The notes below the pieces were generated by a model. That model had not been told where the DNA came from. It did not search any database and saw nothing but the letters and a program-made list of their open reading frames with translations. Of a stretch of DNA of 35,948 nucleotides, positions 27,201-35,320 are shown one piece after another. The stretch lies in assembly GCA_021800255.1 (NCBI GenBank), contig JAJYZC010000038.1, forward strand, positions 1 to 35,948, given 5' to 3'. Positions within the stretch are counted from its first letter, which is position 1. Each line of letters starts with the position of its first letter. The DNA is from Acidobacteriota bacterium. Its GTDB lineage: Bacteria; Acidobacteriota; Terriglobia; Terriglobales; Acidobacteriaceae. The translations under genes and the position numbers were made by a program.

Positions 27201-28039
27201 TGGACACTTCCTCCGCTGCCGCGCCTCCAACTCCGGCTCCGGCGCCGGATGCAAGCCCTGTCGCCGTCTTTCGCAATGTCTCCATCGCCTTCGACGGTCC
27301 TCCCGTACTCGAAGACATCAGCTTCTCCGTCGCTCCGCGAGAGACGCGCATTCTGCTTGGTCCCGCGGGGGTGGGCAAGAGTGTCCTGCTCAAGCTCATC
27401 AATGGATTGCTTCGCCCCGATAAAGGCAGCATTCTGCTGTTCGGCGAAGAAATTTCGCACATGCCCGAGGAACAGATTTTTTCCCTCCGCGCCCGCACCG
27501 GGATGGTCTTTCAGGAGGGAGCCCTCTTCGATTCGCTCACGATTCGCGACAACGTCGCTTACCAGCTCATCCAGGAGGGCGCCGGCGACGAAGAGATCGA
27601 CGCGCGCGTCCGCGAGGCGCTGCGCTTTGTGGACCTGGAAGAGACGTTCGGCATGTATCCAAGCAGTCTCTCCGGCGGCATGAAGCGGCGCGTAGCTATC
27701 GCCCGCGCCCTCATCCACCAGCCTGAGCTCATTCTCTACGATTCGCCTACCGGCGGCCTCGATCCGGTCACCTCCTACAACATCATCGAGTTGATCGCTA
27801 AAGAACGCGACGTCTACCGCGTTCCCTCACTGCTGGTTACGCACCGGCTCCAAGACGCTTTTGCACTCTGTACCCACCGCTTCGACCCAGAACTGGGCCG
27901 CATGGCGCCCCTGCCCGAAGGCCAGTGCGATCCCCACACCACCTTCCTCATGCTTGAGGAAGGCCGCCTGATCTTCGACGGCACACTCCACGGTCTGCTG
28001 CACTCTGACAATGCTTTCGTGCGGGAGTTTCTGGAGTAA
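27200..28039 (+). CDS. mlaF: MlaF-like ABC transporter ATPase with non-canonical Walker B
   Basis: The 279-residue ATPase pairs with the preceding MlaE permease. Visible motifs are Walker A GPAGVGKS (54-61), Q-loop FQEGALFDS (Q105), signature LSGGMKRRVAIARAL (157-171), Walker B LILYDSPTGGLD (177-188) and switch VTHR (H215). The residue after the Walker B Asp is Ser182 where Glu is normally the catalytic base. A Pro/Ala-rich N-terminal extension precedes the domain. The rest is intact, so it probably still binds ATP and drives lipid transport, perhaps with altered hydrolysis. Confidence 0.9.
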   Translation: MDTSSAAAPPTPAPAPDASPVAVFRNVSIAFDGPPVLEDISFSVAPRETRILLGPAGVGKSVLLKLINGLLRPDKGSILLFGEEISHMPEEQIFSLRARTGMVFQEGALFDSLTIRDNVAYQLIQEGAGDEEIDARVREALRFVDLEETFGMYPSSLSGGMKRRVAIARALIHQPELILYDSPTGGLDPVTSYNIIELIAKERDVYRVPSLLVTHRLQDAFALCTHRFDPELGRMAPLPEGQCDPHTTFLMLEEGRLIFDGTLHGLLHSDNAFVREFLE

Positions 28040-28051
28040 GGCGCCGCCTTC

Positions 28052-28570
28052 TCAGCCGGCCGTCTCTTGGAGGAAGATGTCCACGTAGTCCAGGTAGTTC
28101 TGGGCATACTCGCGGATCAGATCGCGGTCCTTTTCGCCAAGCTCACGGCGTAGCTTGGCGGGAACCCCGGCCCAAAGCGTGCGCGGCGGCACGGCCGTTT
28201 GCTCGGGAACCACGGAACCGGCCGCGATGATAGACCCCTCGCCGATGCGGCAGCCGTTCAGGACGCGCGCGCCCATGCCGATCAGCACCATCTCTTCCAC
28301 GACGCAGCCGTGGACGGTGGCGTTGTGGCCGATGGTCACCCAGTCGCCCACCACCACCGGGTAAAGGTGGCGCTGGCCGTGCAGTACAGCGCAGTCCTGA
28401 ACGTTTGAGCAGGAGCCAACGCGGATGGAGTTCACGTCGCCGCGCAGAACCGCGTTCATCCACACCGAGGATCGCTCGCCCAGGATCACATCGCCCAGAA
28501 GCTGAGCGGAGGGATCGATGTAGCAACTGGCCGGAACCTGGGGCAGCCGGCCCTGGTAAGAGCGGATCAT
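28052..28570 (-). CDS. Gamma-carbonic-anhydrase-family hexapeptide-repeat protein
   Basis: The 172-residue product is a left-handed beta-helix protein of the YrdA/PaaY/gamma-carbonic anhydrase type. It has repeated I/V-G-x-x turns (for example LLGDVILGERSSVWMNAVLRGD) and zinc-ligand histidines in VLHG (H64) and GHNATVHG (H82 and H87). A C-terminal helix (GEKDRDLIREYAQNYLDYV) is typical. It may hydrate CO2 or simply bind metal; many members have no proven activity. The ATG at 28570 has GAGGAGGG about 11 bases upstream; a TTG at 28597 is the alternative. It is convergent with MlaF (12 bases apart). Confidence 0.88.
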   Translation of the reverse strand: MIRSYQGRLPQVPASCYIDPSAQLLGDVILGERSSVWMNAVLRGDVNSIRVGSCSNVQDCAVLHGQRHLYPVVVGDWVTIGHNATVHGCVVEEMVLIGMGARVLNGCRIGEGSIIAAGSVVPEQTAVPPRTLWAGVPAKLRRELGEKDRDLIREYAQNYLDYVDIFLQETAG

Positions 28571-28794
28571 AGGGTTTAGGCCCTCCTCGAGGCGCAAATT
28601 CGGGGCGCAAAGGCTCCTTCACGAGTGTAAAAGAAAACCCCAAGAGCCAAATCTGGACCGCGAGCACGGCAAATCGACGAAAGAGCAGCCGAATTGTTCC
28701 AAATCGGGACGCACGGGGAACAAAGCTATGACTCAGAGCATTTCTGGCGTATTCTTAAGTATGCCCTTTAGGCAGGTTTGGAGGTGGAATTCAT

Positions 28795-28992
28795 TTGGCG
28801 GAAGTTCGCGTTCAGGAGGGCGAGCCGCTCGAAAATGCGCTGCGCCGGTTCAAGCGAAAGGTACAGCAGGAGGACATTATCAAGGAAGTCAAGCGTCACT
28901 CCTACTATCTGAAGCCGGGCGAGAAGCGCCGTGTGAAGGCAGCTTTGGCGCGCAAACGGAATCGGAAGAAGGCTCGCAAGGAGCAAGATTAA
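28795..28992 (+). CDS. rpsU: 30S ribosomal protein S21
   Basis: The 65-residue basic protein matches S21: EVRVQEGEPLENALRRFKRK followed by EVKRHSYYLKPGEKRR and a Lys/Arg-rich tail. S21 helps base pairing of the mRNA leader with 16S rRNA in initiation. The start is TTG, supported by GGAGGTGG seven bases upstream and by the family's MAEV-type beginning. It is divergent from the carbonic-anhydrase-like gene and does not sit with dnaG or rpoD as in enterobacteria. Confidence 0.95.
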   Translation: MAEVRVQEGEPLENALRRFKRKVQQEDIIKEVKRHSYYLKPGEKRRVKAALARKRNRKKARKEQD

Positions 28993-29377
28993 TACCGGCC
29001 TGCTTCTTGGTAATGGGTCTATCGAGTCAGTTGGAGATTGACCCCTGCTGGCATGGAGCAGGCCGATTCTCAACGTTTAGCCCATCGCGGCACAGTGTAT
29101 CCCGGCAGCTTCCCTTGGCTGGGGAAGCCGCTTAGCATCTCAGTCGTATCGGGATAAAAAGCCGCGATGGTATGATTTGGTTCAACGCAGAGCATCTGCT
29201 TTGCGTTGCGTCTCCTTCCTCTCCCGGTCAAACGGGTAGAAGCTTGCATGCCGCACATCTCTTGGATGCGGTCCGGGCCCTTGTTGTGCAACAGGAACGA
29301 TGACAGGGAACCGGAACCGGCGCATCTCTCAGCCATGGCCGATTTCGGTGTACTTCCCAGTTTCGGGGTAGCCGGCC
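28993..29377 (+). promoter_or_regulatory. Structured intergenic/leader region before the zinc-ribbon gene
   Basis: The 385-base gap contains nested complementary segments: CCATCGCGGC (29082-29091) with GCCGCGATGG (29161-29170), TATCCCG (29098-29104) with CGGGATA (29150-29156), and GCTTCCC (29108-29114) with GGGAAGC (29122-29128). Flanking hairpins are at 29044-29062 (CCTGCT/AGCAGG) and 29183-29208 (CAACGCA/TGCGTTG). This order suits one folded RNA upstream of the zinc-ribbon gene. No known riboswitch class is recognised and no clear promoter is seen. Confidence 0.5.
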
Positions 29378-29692
29378 ATGGAATTCACGGATCGAGTCAT
29401 CAAGTGCATCGATTGCGGTGCGGAGTTTGTCTTTACAGCTGGCGAGCAGCTTTTCTTCCACGACAAACAGTTCAAGAACGACCCCAAGCGCTGTAAGCAG
29501 TGCAAGGCGAAACGTTCACGCGGGAGCCAGCGGGTTCGCCCCGAGACCCGAGCCATCTGTGCGGAATGCGGAATGGAGACTACGGTTCCTTTCAAGCCCA
29601 CGCAGGGAAGGCCGGTGCTGTGCCGGGCCTGCTTCCAGAAGCAGGCAGGGAGAGGTCAGCCTGCGGCCACCCCCGCCATAGCACAGGATTAA
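29378..29692 (+). CDS. Double zinc-ribbon protein (zf-trcl-like)
   Basis: The 104-residue product has four CxxC pairs: C10/C13, C39/C42, C61/C64 and C82/C85. The first half (IKCIDCGAEFVFTAGEQLFF, then KRCKQCKAKR) matches the 'probable zinc-ribbon' family in which a C-x2-C and FF/F-T-x-GEQ block precede a second C-x2-C. The second half (ICAECGMETTVPFKP, then VLCRACF) is the common CxxC/CxxC module seen fused to it. It probably binds two zinc ions and may bind RNA or ribosomes; this is inferred. No strong SD precedes the ATG, but the long structured leader suggests regulated translation. Confidence 0.82.
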   Translation: MEFTDRVIKCIDCGAEFVFTAGEQLFFHDKQFKNDPKRCKQCKAKRSRGSQRVRPETRAICAECGMETTVPFKPTQGRPVLCRACFQKQAGRGQPAATPAIAQD

Positions 29693-29807
29693 CAGATACA
29701 TTGCAGATGTAAAACGGCCTGGGCGCAACTGTGCTCGCCGCCGTCTCTATCAAGGCTTGCGGAGGCGGAGCTGCGTTAGCATGTGAAAAGAAAAGACCGA
29801 AGACACT

Positions 29808-29837
29808 GCGCACGCAGGTTAACAAACGAGCGTGCGC
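29808..29837. other. 8-bp inverted repeat between convergent genes
   Basis: GCGCACGC (29808-29815) is complementary to GCGTGCGC (29830-29837) with a 14-base loop. It lies between the convergent zinc-ribbon and rplT genes and may be part of a bidirectional transcription end, although there is no T tract. The rest of 29693-29920 holds nothing else I can support. Confidence 0.3.
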
Positions 29838-29920
29838 CGCGGTGTGCGCTTTCGCGCTGACAGCGGTTCCCCGATGGATGTTGAGCTTGCTGACTCTCTG
29901 ACCCGCTGCTTTTACGCCGC

Positions 29921-30280
29921 CTAGGACGCCAGCGCCGCCTTGGCCTGCGCTACCAGTTGGGTGAATCCTGCGGCATCTTTTACTGCGATCTCGGCCAGAA
30001 TCTTGCGGTCGAGCTCGACGCCGGCTTTCTTCAGACCGTTGATGAACTGCGAGTAGCTGGTACCGTTCAGCTTGCAGGCCGCGGCAATGCGCACGATCCA
30101 CAGCGAACGGAACTGGCGCTTCTTCTCGCGCCGGCCGCGGTAGGCGAACTTGAGACCGCGCTCCACGGCCTCGCGGGCAGCCTGGTGCAGTTTCGATTTA
30201 GTCAGGTAATAGCCGCTGGCGCGCTTGAGGATCTTCTTGCGCCGGTCAGTGCGCTTGGTTCCACGTTTTACGCGTGGCAT
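29921..30280 (-). CDS. rplT: 50S ribosomal protein L20
   Basis: The 119-residue protein starts [20 protein letters not shown] and contains [20 protein letters not shown] and the C-terminal domain with [20 protein letters not shown], all typical of L20. It is an early 50S assembly protein binding 23S rRNA and in many bacteria represses its own operon. AAAGGAGA lies eight bases upstream of the ATG at 30280. It is separated from rpmI by 314 bases instead of the usual few tens, and pheS does not follow. Confidence 0.97.
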   Translation of the reverse strand: MPRVKRGTKRTDRRKKILKRASGYYLTKSKLHQAAREAVERGLKFAYRGRREKKRQFRSLWIVRIAAACKLNGTSYSQFINGLKKAGVELDRKILAEIAVKDAAGFTQLVAQAKAALAS

Positions 30281-30594
30281 ATCGCTTCTCCTTTATCGGT
30301 TCCGGCGATTGCGCTCCATCATGCGCGGGGCGCTCGCGGAATCCAGTTCAAGCACGTCGCGCTAAAAGCTGAGAGCTAAAAGCTAACGGCTGCGTTTTCG
30401 CGGCTGGAGGCAGGAAGGCCGCTTCGATTGCGGCCGTGAACCTCTTCACTCGCTCTGTTCATGCCCCATCTCTCGCCGGCGCGAACCCATCCGGCAACCG
30501 GAGCGGGCTGCGCCAACAGCCCGACGGGCCGGTGGCTAGGCGCGCCCTCCAAAGGATTGCGGCCCAGAGGGCAAGTTCCCTGCGCCGAGCGCCC
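30281..30594 (-). promoter_or_regulatory. Unusually long rpmI-rplT spacer
   Basis: This 314-base gap has no convincing frame. It contains two GCTAAAAGCT copies (about 30360-30383) and a GGGCTG/CAGCCC hairpin near 30502-30520. In other bacteria the rpmI-rplT region holds L20-binding autoregulatory RNA, so this spacer may contain a separate leader or promoter for rplT; that role is inferred. Confidence 0.4.
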
Positions 30595-30792
30595 TCAGAG
30601 GTAGGGAATCATGCGCGAAACCTTGGTGTGGTCGCCGTCCGCGACTATTACGCTTTTCCCCAGCTTGCGCTTGGTTTTGGGCGCTTTTGAGGTCAGGATG
30701 TGCCGCGTCTTCGTGTGGCCCCGCTTGATCTTGCCGGTTCCGGTCTTGCTGAATCGTTTGGCCGCACCCCGATGGGTCTTCAATTTGGGCAT
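30595..30792 (-). CDS. rpmI: 50S ribosomal protein L35
   Basis: The 65-residue basic protein [20 protein letters not shown], then [21 protein letters not shown] and a C-terminal VSRMIPYL, is a standard L35. It precedes rplT on the same strand as in most bacteria. infC, which normally lies directly upstream, is absent; an exported VOC-family gene takes that place. GAGAAG precedes the ATG by about four to six bases. Confidence 0.97.
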   Translation of the reverse strand: MPKLKTHRGAAKRFSKTGTGKIKRGHTKTRHILTSKAPKTKRKLGKSVIVADGDHTKVSRMIPYL

Positions 30793-30917
30793 TGTCTTCT
30801 CGTTTTGCGCTGAGTTTTGCCAGGCGGAATCACCCGCCTTTGGCCTTAAGGACAGGGCCTTCCCTCATCATTTCAGGCTTGCTTAAGTATACAGGAAGAA
30901 GAACTTGCGTGCCAAGC

Positions 30918-30942
30918 GCCGGCGGCTGCGAAGGCCGCCGGC
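30918..30942. terminator. 9-bp GC-rich hairpin downstream of the exported VOC gene
   Basis: GCCGGCGGC (30918-30926) pairs with GCCGCCGGC (30934-30942) around a seven-base loop. For minus-strand transcription it follows the stop of the VOC gene at 31054 and precedes rpmI. There is no T tract, so it may be a Rho-assisted end or a structured leader of rpmI. Confidence 0.4.
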
Positions 30943-30974
30943 ACGCTGACCCTGCGAGCGCCGCCGGTCAAAGA

Positions 30975-30997
30975 TCACTGACTTGGTTCACTGACTT
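30975..30997. repeat. Tandem TCACTGACTT repeat
   Basis: Two exact 10-bp copies at 30975-30984 and 30988-30997 are separated by GGT. They lie between the VOC gene and rpmI, so they could be a protein-binding site for the L35-L20 transcription unit; no factor can be named. Confidence 0.45.
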
Positions 30998-31053
30998 GCA
31001 AGCGCGCAGGTTTGCCGGTTAACCGCCCTCCTGATCCGCTCGCCCGCTGCTTT

Positions 31054-31992
31054 TCATTCCGAAGGCGACGGCGCCGCTGCGGTGAACGGCGAGCAGCAGG
31101 GCTTCTCAGTGGCGCGGAAGTTCATTAGCTCGATGCGTGTCCCGTCGGGATCATACAAATTGAACTGGTACTTTCCGTCCCGGCCGATCTGCGGCGCCGC
31201 ATCGTGCCGCGACGTGAGCCGGTTCTGGGCGGCCAGCATCTTGTACGTCTGAGGAACTGAAACCTCGCCAATGGAAAAATGATCGAGTATGCCCAACTGC
31301 CGCTGGGTCATGGCGGCGGGAATTCCCGGCCCAGGCTCCTTCACGAGCATGTATTCCAGCCACTCGTGGCCGTTGGGAACCTGCTGGCTCACCCAGTCGA
31401 TCTCGCCTTTCTTCATGCCGCCCCACCAGTACGGCTTGAATCCCAGCAGGCCGCGATAGAAGGCATCCTCCTTGGCGCGGCTGTGCACCAGGAACCCCAT
31501 GTGGATGATCTGATGGCCGATTACATGGGGCGCGTCGATGGGCTTGGGATGCGCCGGCGGCTGGACGAACTGCACCTTGTTGCCCTCGGGATCGAGCACC
31601 GTAAACCAACTGCTGCCGTCGGCGCCGCGCAGCACGCGCGCCGGCGTCTTCCAGCCCTTGGCCGCAAGGTATCTGCGCATCCCCTCCGCGCTGGTCACCT
31701 TCCACGCCGTGTGGTCCAGCCGGTTGACGCCCGCGCCGGCCGGCAGCGGCAGAACCTCAATAAACTGCGTGGGGTTGATAGCGTAGCGCACGCCGCGCGG
31801 GTTCTCGGGATCAGGCAGCTTGGCCGCGCCCAGGATCACGGTGTAGAAATGCTCCGTAGCCGCGGGGTTCGACGTGTACACGGCGATGTGGGAGATCCCT
31901 GTGATCTCAGGCCGCACAGGCGCGGTTTGCGCCACCGCCGGGGCCGCTGCGCAAACCGCCAACAGACAAACTGCAAGAAATTTAATTCGCAT
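31054..31992 (-). CDS. Exported tandem VOC-fold protein
   Basis: The 312-residue product has a signal peptide (FLAVCLLAVCAAAPAVAQ) and two VOC half-modules. The first (about 30-150) runs from GISHIAVYTSNPAATEHFY to TVLDPEGNKVQFVQPP. The second (about 165-295) runs from IIHMGFLVHSRAKEDAFYRG to FNLYDPDGTRIELMNF. Histidines and glutamates at module ends (H35, E and H170-type positions) could form a metal site as in extradiol dioxygenases or glyoxalases. Export to the periplasm is unusual for glyoxalases but frequent for this group in Acidobacteriota. The substrate is unknown. GGTGAGG precedes the ATG at 31992. Confidence 0.83.
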   Translation of the reverse strand: MRIKFLAVCLLAVCAAAPAVAQTAPVRPEITGISHIAVYTSNPAATEHFYTVILGAAKLPDPENPRGVRYAINPTQFIEVLPLPAGAGVNRLDHTAWKVTSAEGMRRYLAAKGWKTPARVLRGADGSSWFTVLDPEGNKVQFVQPPAHPKPIDAPHVIGHQIIHMGFLVHSRAKEDAFYRGLLGFKPYWWGGMKKGEIDWVSQQVPNGHEWLEYMLVKEPGPGIPAAMTQRQLGILDHFSIGEVSVPQTYKMLAAQNRLTSRHDAAPQIGRDGKYQFNLYDPDGTRIELMNFRATEKPCCSPFTAAAPSPSE

Positions 31993-32146
31993 CGGTTACG
32001 CCTCACCGTTTAAATGACAAATAAAGATAAATCTCTGGGCCTCTGCCGCGCAACCACCGCCAAGCCGGCGCCAGGGCAATCGCATGAACATACTTTGTTC
32101 GCGAGGTTGGCTCCGTTGGCCGCGTTGGGGCCATCGCGTGCGCCGT

Positions 32147-32448
32147 CCCTCCCGCAGGGAGGGCGGGAAAATGGCCCAGGACAAGCGCAGCGCAGTCCTG
32201 GGAACGTGCGCCCACCCGGCAGCCCAGCCCCGCAGGGGCGGCGCGATCCTGAGCCCAGCCCTCATGCGCCGTTCCTGCCATCACCCTGGCTTGGCTGGTC
32301 TTTGATTCTGCCCTGCGGTGTACTATGGTGCGCAGATGCACGCAGGCCGCAGGCGCCTTTGCTGGGCGCGTGGCTGCTAGAGCGTGTCTGCCATCCATGC
32401 CGGTTGTGGCAGGCCAAGCTCCTGGAACCCGGCTTGTTGCCGGGTTCC
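32147..32448. repeat. Palindrome-rich intergenic region
   Basis: The 499-base gap 31993-32491 contains several hairpins: CCCTCCC/GGGAGGG (32147-32163, loop GCA), CCCAGGAC/GTCCTGGG (32175-32182 with 32195-32202), a GCCCC-GCA-GGGGC hairpin near 32228-32240, and GGAACCCGGC/GCCGGGTTCC (32424-32433 with 32439-32448). The last lies 44 bases after the phosphoesterase stop and may be its transcription end. The series resembles dispersed intergenic palindromic repeats; only one copy is in this window, so that is inference. Confidence 0.45.
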
Positions 32449-32491
32449 ACGTGAGACAGAACCATCCGCATGGGGTTTATGAAACACGCTG

Positions 32492-35311
32492 CTAGTCGCC
32501 GTCCCCAGGGGATTTTTTGACGGGCGCGAGGAGCATGGGAGGAACAGGCTTGTTGCCCATGGCGTCTTTCCACAAGATGATGTTCAGCTTCTGAGTGGGA
32601 GCGCGGTCTTCGTGGGTGAAGTCCATCTTCATGCTGGCGCGGGCGCCGTAAGCATTTTTGGGATTGGCCTGGTAGATGAGGCCGTTCCGTTCATTGGCGT
32701 AGTCGGCGTTGTAGGGCGGCTGATTGCCGGGGCCGGTGAAGAGCGAGGAAAGCACGGAGCAGAAAGCATCGTTGTCATTCATGGGCGGCAGGCCGAGGAG
32801 CATCTCGATGGTGCGCAGGACGCTGACCGTGGAGTAGAAGCGGCTATCGACGAAGGGACCGCCGTGAGGACCGCGGGGCGAGTACTTGCTGACGACCAGA
32901 GCGATGCTGCGGTGAGCATCGACGTGATCGGGGCCGTTCTGGGCGTCGTCTTCGAGGATGAAGAAGGCGGTGTCGTTCCAGAAGGGCGAGTGGGAGACGG
33001 CCTGGACGGCGCGGCCGACGGCGAGATCGTTATCGGCGACGGAGGCCTCGGGCCTGGAGTAGCCGGGACGGGTGCCGTTGGTGTGGTCGTCGGGCAGCCA
33101 GATGAGAATGAACTGGGGCATGGTGTCTTTTCCCCGTTTGAGATCGGCGGCCCAGCCCTGGAAGTGGCGGAGAAAGATATTCATGCGAAGCTGGTCGGGA
33201 ATGGCGAGGTTGAACTCCGGATACTCCGCGGCGAAGTGGCCTTCGAGCTGCGGCTTGGTGGCGGTGTTGGAAGACATCAGAGGGATGGGCCAGGCCCACT
33301 GGTTGACGCCGCCGCCCCAGTCAGCGGGAATGGGCTGGCCGGGCTCGATGGCCGGGCGCCGGCATGAGCCGCCTTGGCGCATAGGCCCGTTCTGCGCATT
33401 GGCCACCGCGCGCTGATTGCAGAAGGTGGAGGAGATGAATTCGCCGAAGTCGTAGTAGGTCTTGTGGTGCGCGGCGAGATCACCCCAGATGTAACCGCTG
33501 GAGGGCGCGTCCACGTCGGGGATCCTTTGCAGCAGCGGCAGGCCGTCGGCGACTACGCCCTGGTAGTCGTAGGTGTGCTGGCCGCCGCGATAGTTCTCCT
33601 GCCAGGTTTTTTCAAGGAAATCGGAGCTGATGGCGGCGGTGGACCAGTTGTGACCGTCGCCGGAGACTTCGCCGGAGTCGTAGAAGTTGTCGAGGACGCC
33701 GAACTGGAGCGCCAGCTTGTGCTCGTTGGGGGTGATCTTTTCTCCGTACATGGCCAGACCGGGGTCGCCATTGCCGACTAGCTTGCCGTTCTGGCTGAGG
33801 TCGCCAAGGATCTGATCGTAGGCGCGATTCTCTTTGATGATGTAGATGACGTGCCGGATGGGGCTGGAGGCGCGGCCGGCAAAGACGATCTTCTGCTGCT
33901 CGGCCTTGATGCGGTTGGACTCTAGGACGTTGGCGGTCCAGGCAGCAAGGTTATTGGGGATTTTAGAGGCATCGAGAGTGGCCAGAGAGCCGTAGACAAG
34001 GCTGGCGATGTAAGTGAAAGGGCGCGGGCGGCGGTTGGATTCGCCGCCGGCCTGGCGCTGAGGAAAGTCATTGGGGCCGGTGCCTTTGCCTTTGTCGGTG
34101 GCCACGTAGAGCTTTCCGCCGGAGGATGAGGGGATGAAGGCCAGCGAGAGGGGCATCCAATCGGTGGGAATGAAGCCCAGAGGCTCGACCATGCCCTGGC
34201 GCGCGGCTGTGGCCGTGAGCTGGCTGGTGTTGAGGACGGCGATGGAGTCTGTGCCCAGGTTGGCGGCGTACAGGCGGCTGCCGTTGGCGTTGAGGACGAG
34301 GGAGACGGGCTCAGCGCCAAAGTAGCTTTGGCCGGGCAGGCGGGTATCAAAATAACCCTTCAGGAAAAAGTTGTTCCCGGCGACGTTGACGGCGGCGATG
34401 GCGTCGCGGTTGGAGAGAGCGGCGTAAAGGGTTTCGCCGTTGGGCGAGAGCGCGAGGGCGGAGGGATGGGTTCCGGGCGCGATGGGGCTGGTGGGCTTGA
34501 GCAGATCGAGCTTGCGGCCCACCGTGCCGCGCGCAAGATTCAGCTCGACGATCTGGGAGGCGTTCCAGAGGGCGACAAAGGCGCGCTTGCCATCCTCGGA
34601 GACGGCCAATGCGACGGGATAGGTGGAGGGTACGGCGTCGCTTTCAGAGAGATCGAAGCGGCGCTCGATGACGCCGGTGGCGGGGTCGAGCAGAACCACA
34701 TCGTCTGAGAGGTTTTCCGCCACAAGTAACTTCTCGCGGCCGGCGACGGCGATGGCGGCCGGGTAGGGTATTCCTTCGCCGCCGGGCTTATGGCCGATGA
34801 GCAGGGTGGTCCGGCCGGGGGGAAGATGAACGAGCGGCAGCCGGATCAGGCGCTCAGGGGCGATCTTGCCGCCGGTGAAGCTGTAGATGGCGACGGCGTT
34901 GCCGGTATCGTTCTTATCCTTGCCGGTGGGATCGGAGAGCGAGGCCATGCTGGCGTAGATGCGGCTGCCGTCGCGGCTGAAAGCCAGGCCGGAGAAGAAC
35001 GTCTGCTTGGCGTAAAGGCCGGTGCGGGCGTCGGGAAAGTCGGTAAGCACGCCGGTTTGCGTATCGAGGACCGCGAGCGATTGATCGTAGCTGGACTGGT
35101 AGGTTCCAAAGCCGGCGTTCACGGTAACCACGTAGCGGCCATCGGGAGAAACGGCCATGGAGATGGGCAGGCTGTTGAGCCGCTCGGGGCGGCCCGGAAT
35201 GGGGCCGATCAGTTGCTTACCGGTGGGAAGATTGACGGTCTGCGCAGCGAGAAGTGCCGGGCCGGTAAATGCGGTTGTGGCGGCAACGACTAAAAAAAAC
35301 TTCAGATTCAC
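32492..35311 (-). CDS. Exported YncE-like beta-propeller/phosphoesterase fusion
   Basis: The 939-residue product has a signal peptide (FFLVVAATTAFTGPALLAAQ). A seven-bladed YncE/surface-layer-like propeller follows (about 30-460) with repeated P-x-A-V/L-S-x-D/N-G motifs such as ISMAVSPDGRYVVTVN, ALAVSEDGKRAFVALWN and ALALSPNGETLYAALSN. The C-terminal alkaline-phosphatase-fold phosphoesterase domain (about 480-915) starts RHVIYIIKENRAYDQILGDL and contains NFYDSGEVSGDGHNW, FILIWLPDDHTNG and FILEDDAQNGPDHVDAHRS, with Asp/His metal ligands. It probably cleaves phosphoesters or phospholipids outside the cytoplasm. GAGGTG lies about 11 bases before the ATG at 35311. A truncated LacI gene lies immediately upstream. 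Confidence 0.88.
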   Translation of the reverse strand: MNLKFFLVVAATTAFTGPALLAAQTVNLPTGKQLIGPIPGRPERLNSLPISMAVSPDGRYVVTVNAGFGTYQSSYDQSLAVLDTQTGVLTDFPDARTGLYAKQTFFSGLAFSRDGSRIYASMASLSDPTGKDKNDTGNAVAIYSFTGGKIAPERLIRLPLVHLPPGRTTLLIGHKPGGEGIPYPAAIAVAGREKLLVAENLSDDVVLLDPATGVIERRFDLSESDAVPSTYPVALAVSEDGKRAFVALWNASQIVELNLARGTVGRKLDLLKPTSPIAPGTHPSALALSPNGETLYAALSNRDAIAAVNVAGNNFFLKGYFDTRLPGQSYFGAEPVSLVLNANGSRLYAANLGTDSIAVLNTSQLTATAARQGMVEPLGFIPTDWMPLSLAFIPSSSGGKLYVATDKGKGTGPNDFPQRQAGGESNRRPRPFTYIASLVYGSLATLDASKIPNNLAAWTANVLESNRIKAEQQKIVFAGRASSPIRHVIYIIKENRAYDQILGDLSQNGKLVGNGDPGLAMYGEKITPNEHKLALQFGVLDNFYDSGEVSGDGHNWSTAAISSDFLEKTWQENYRGGQHTYDYQGVVADGLPLLQRIPDVDAPSSGYIWGDLAAHHKTYYDFGEFISSTFCNQRAVANAQNGPMRQGGSCRRPAIEPGQPIPADWGGGVNQWAWPIPLMSSNTATKPQLEGHFAAEYPEFNLAIPDQLRMNIFLRHFQGWAADLKRGKDTMPQFILIWLPDDHTNGTRPGYSRPEASVADNDLAVGRAVQAVSHSPFWNDTAFFILEDDAQNGPDHVDAHRSIALVVSKYSPRGPHGGPFVDSRFYSTVSVLRTIEMLLGLPPMNDNDAFCSVLSSLFTGPGNQPPYNADYANERNGLIYQANPKNAYGARASMKMDFTHEDRAPTQKLNIILWKDAMGNKPVPPMLLAPVKKSPGDGD

Positions 35312-35320
35312 GATTGCACC

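Noticed and set aside
29082..29170. TPP riboswitch or SRP RNA
   Set aside because: CTGAGATG occurs on the minus strand, but the other TPP motifs are missing; the SRP GGAA tetraloop and AGCAG internal loop are absent.
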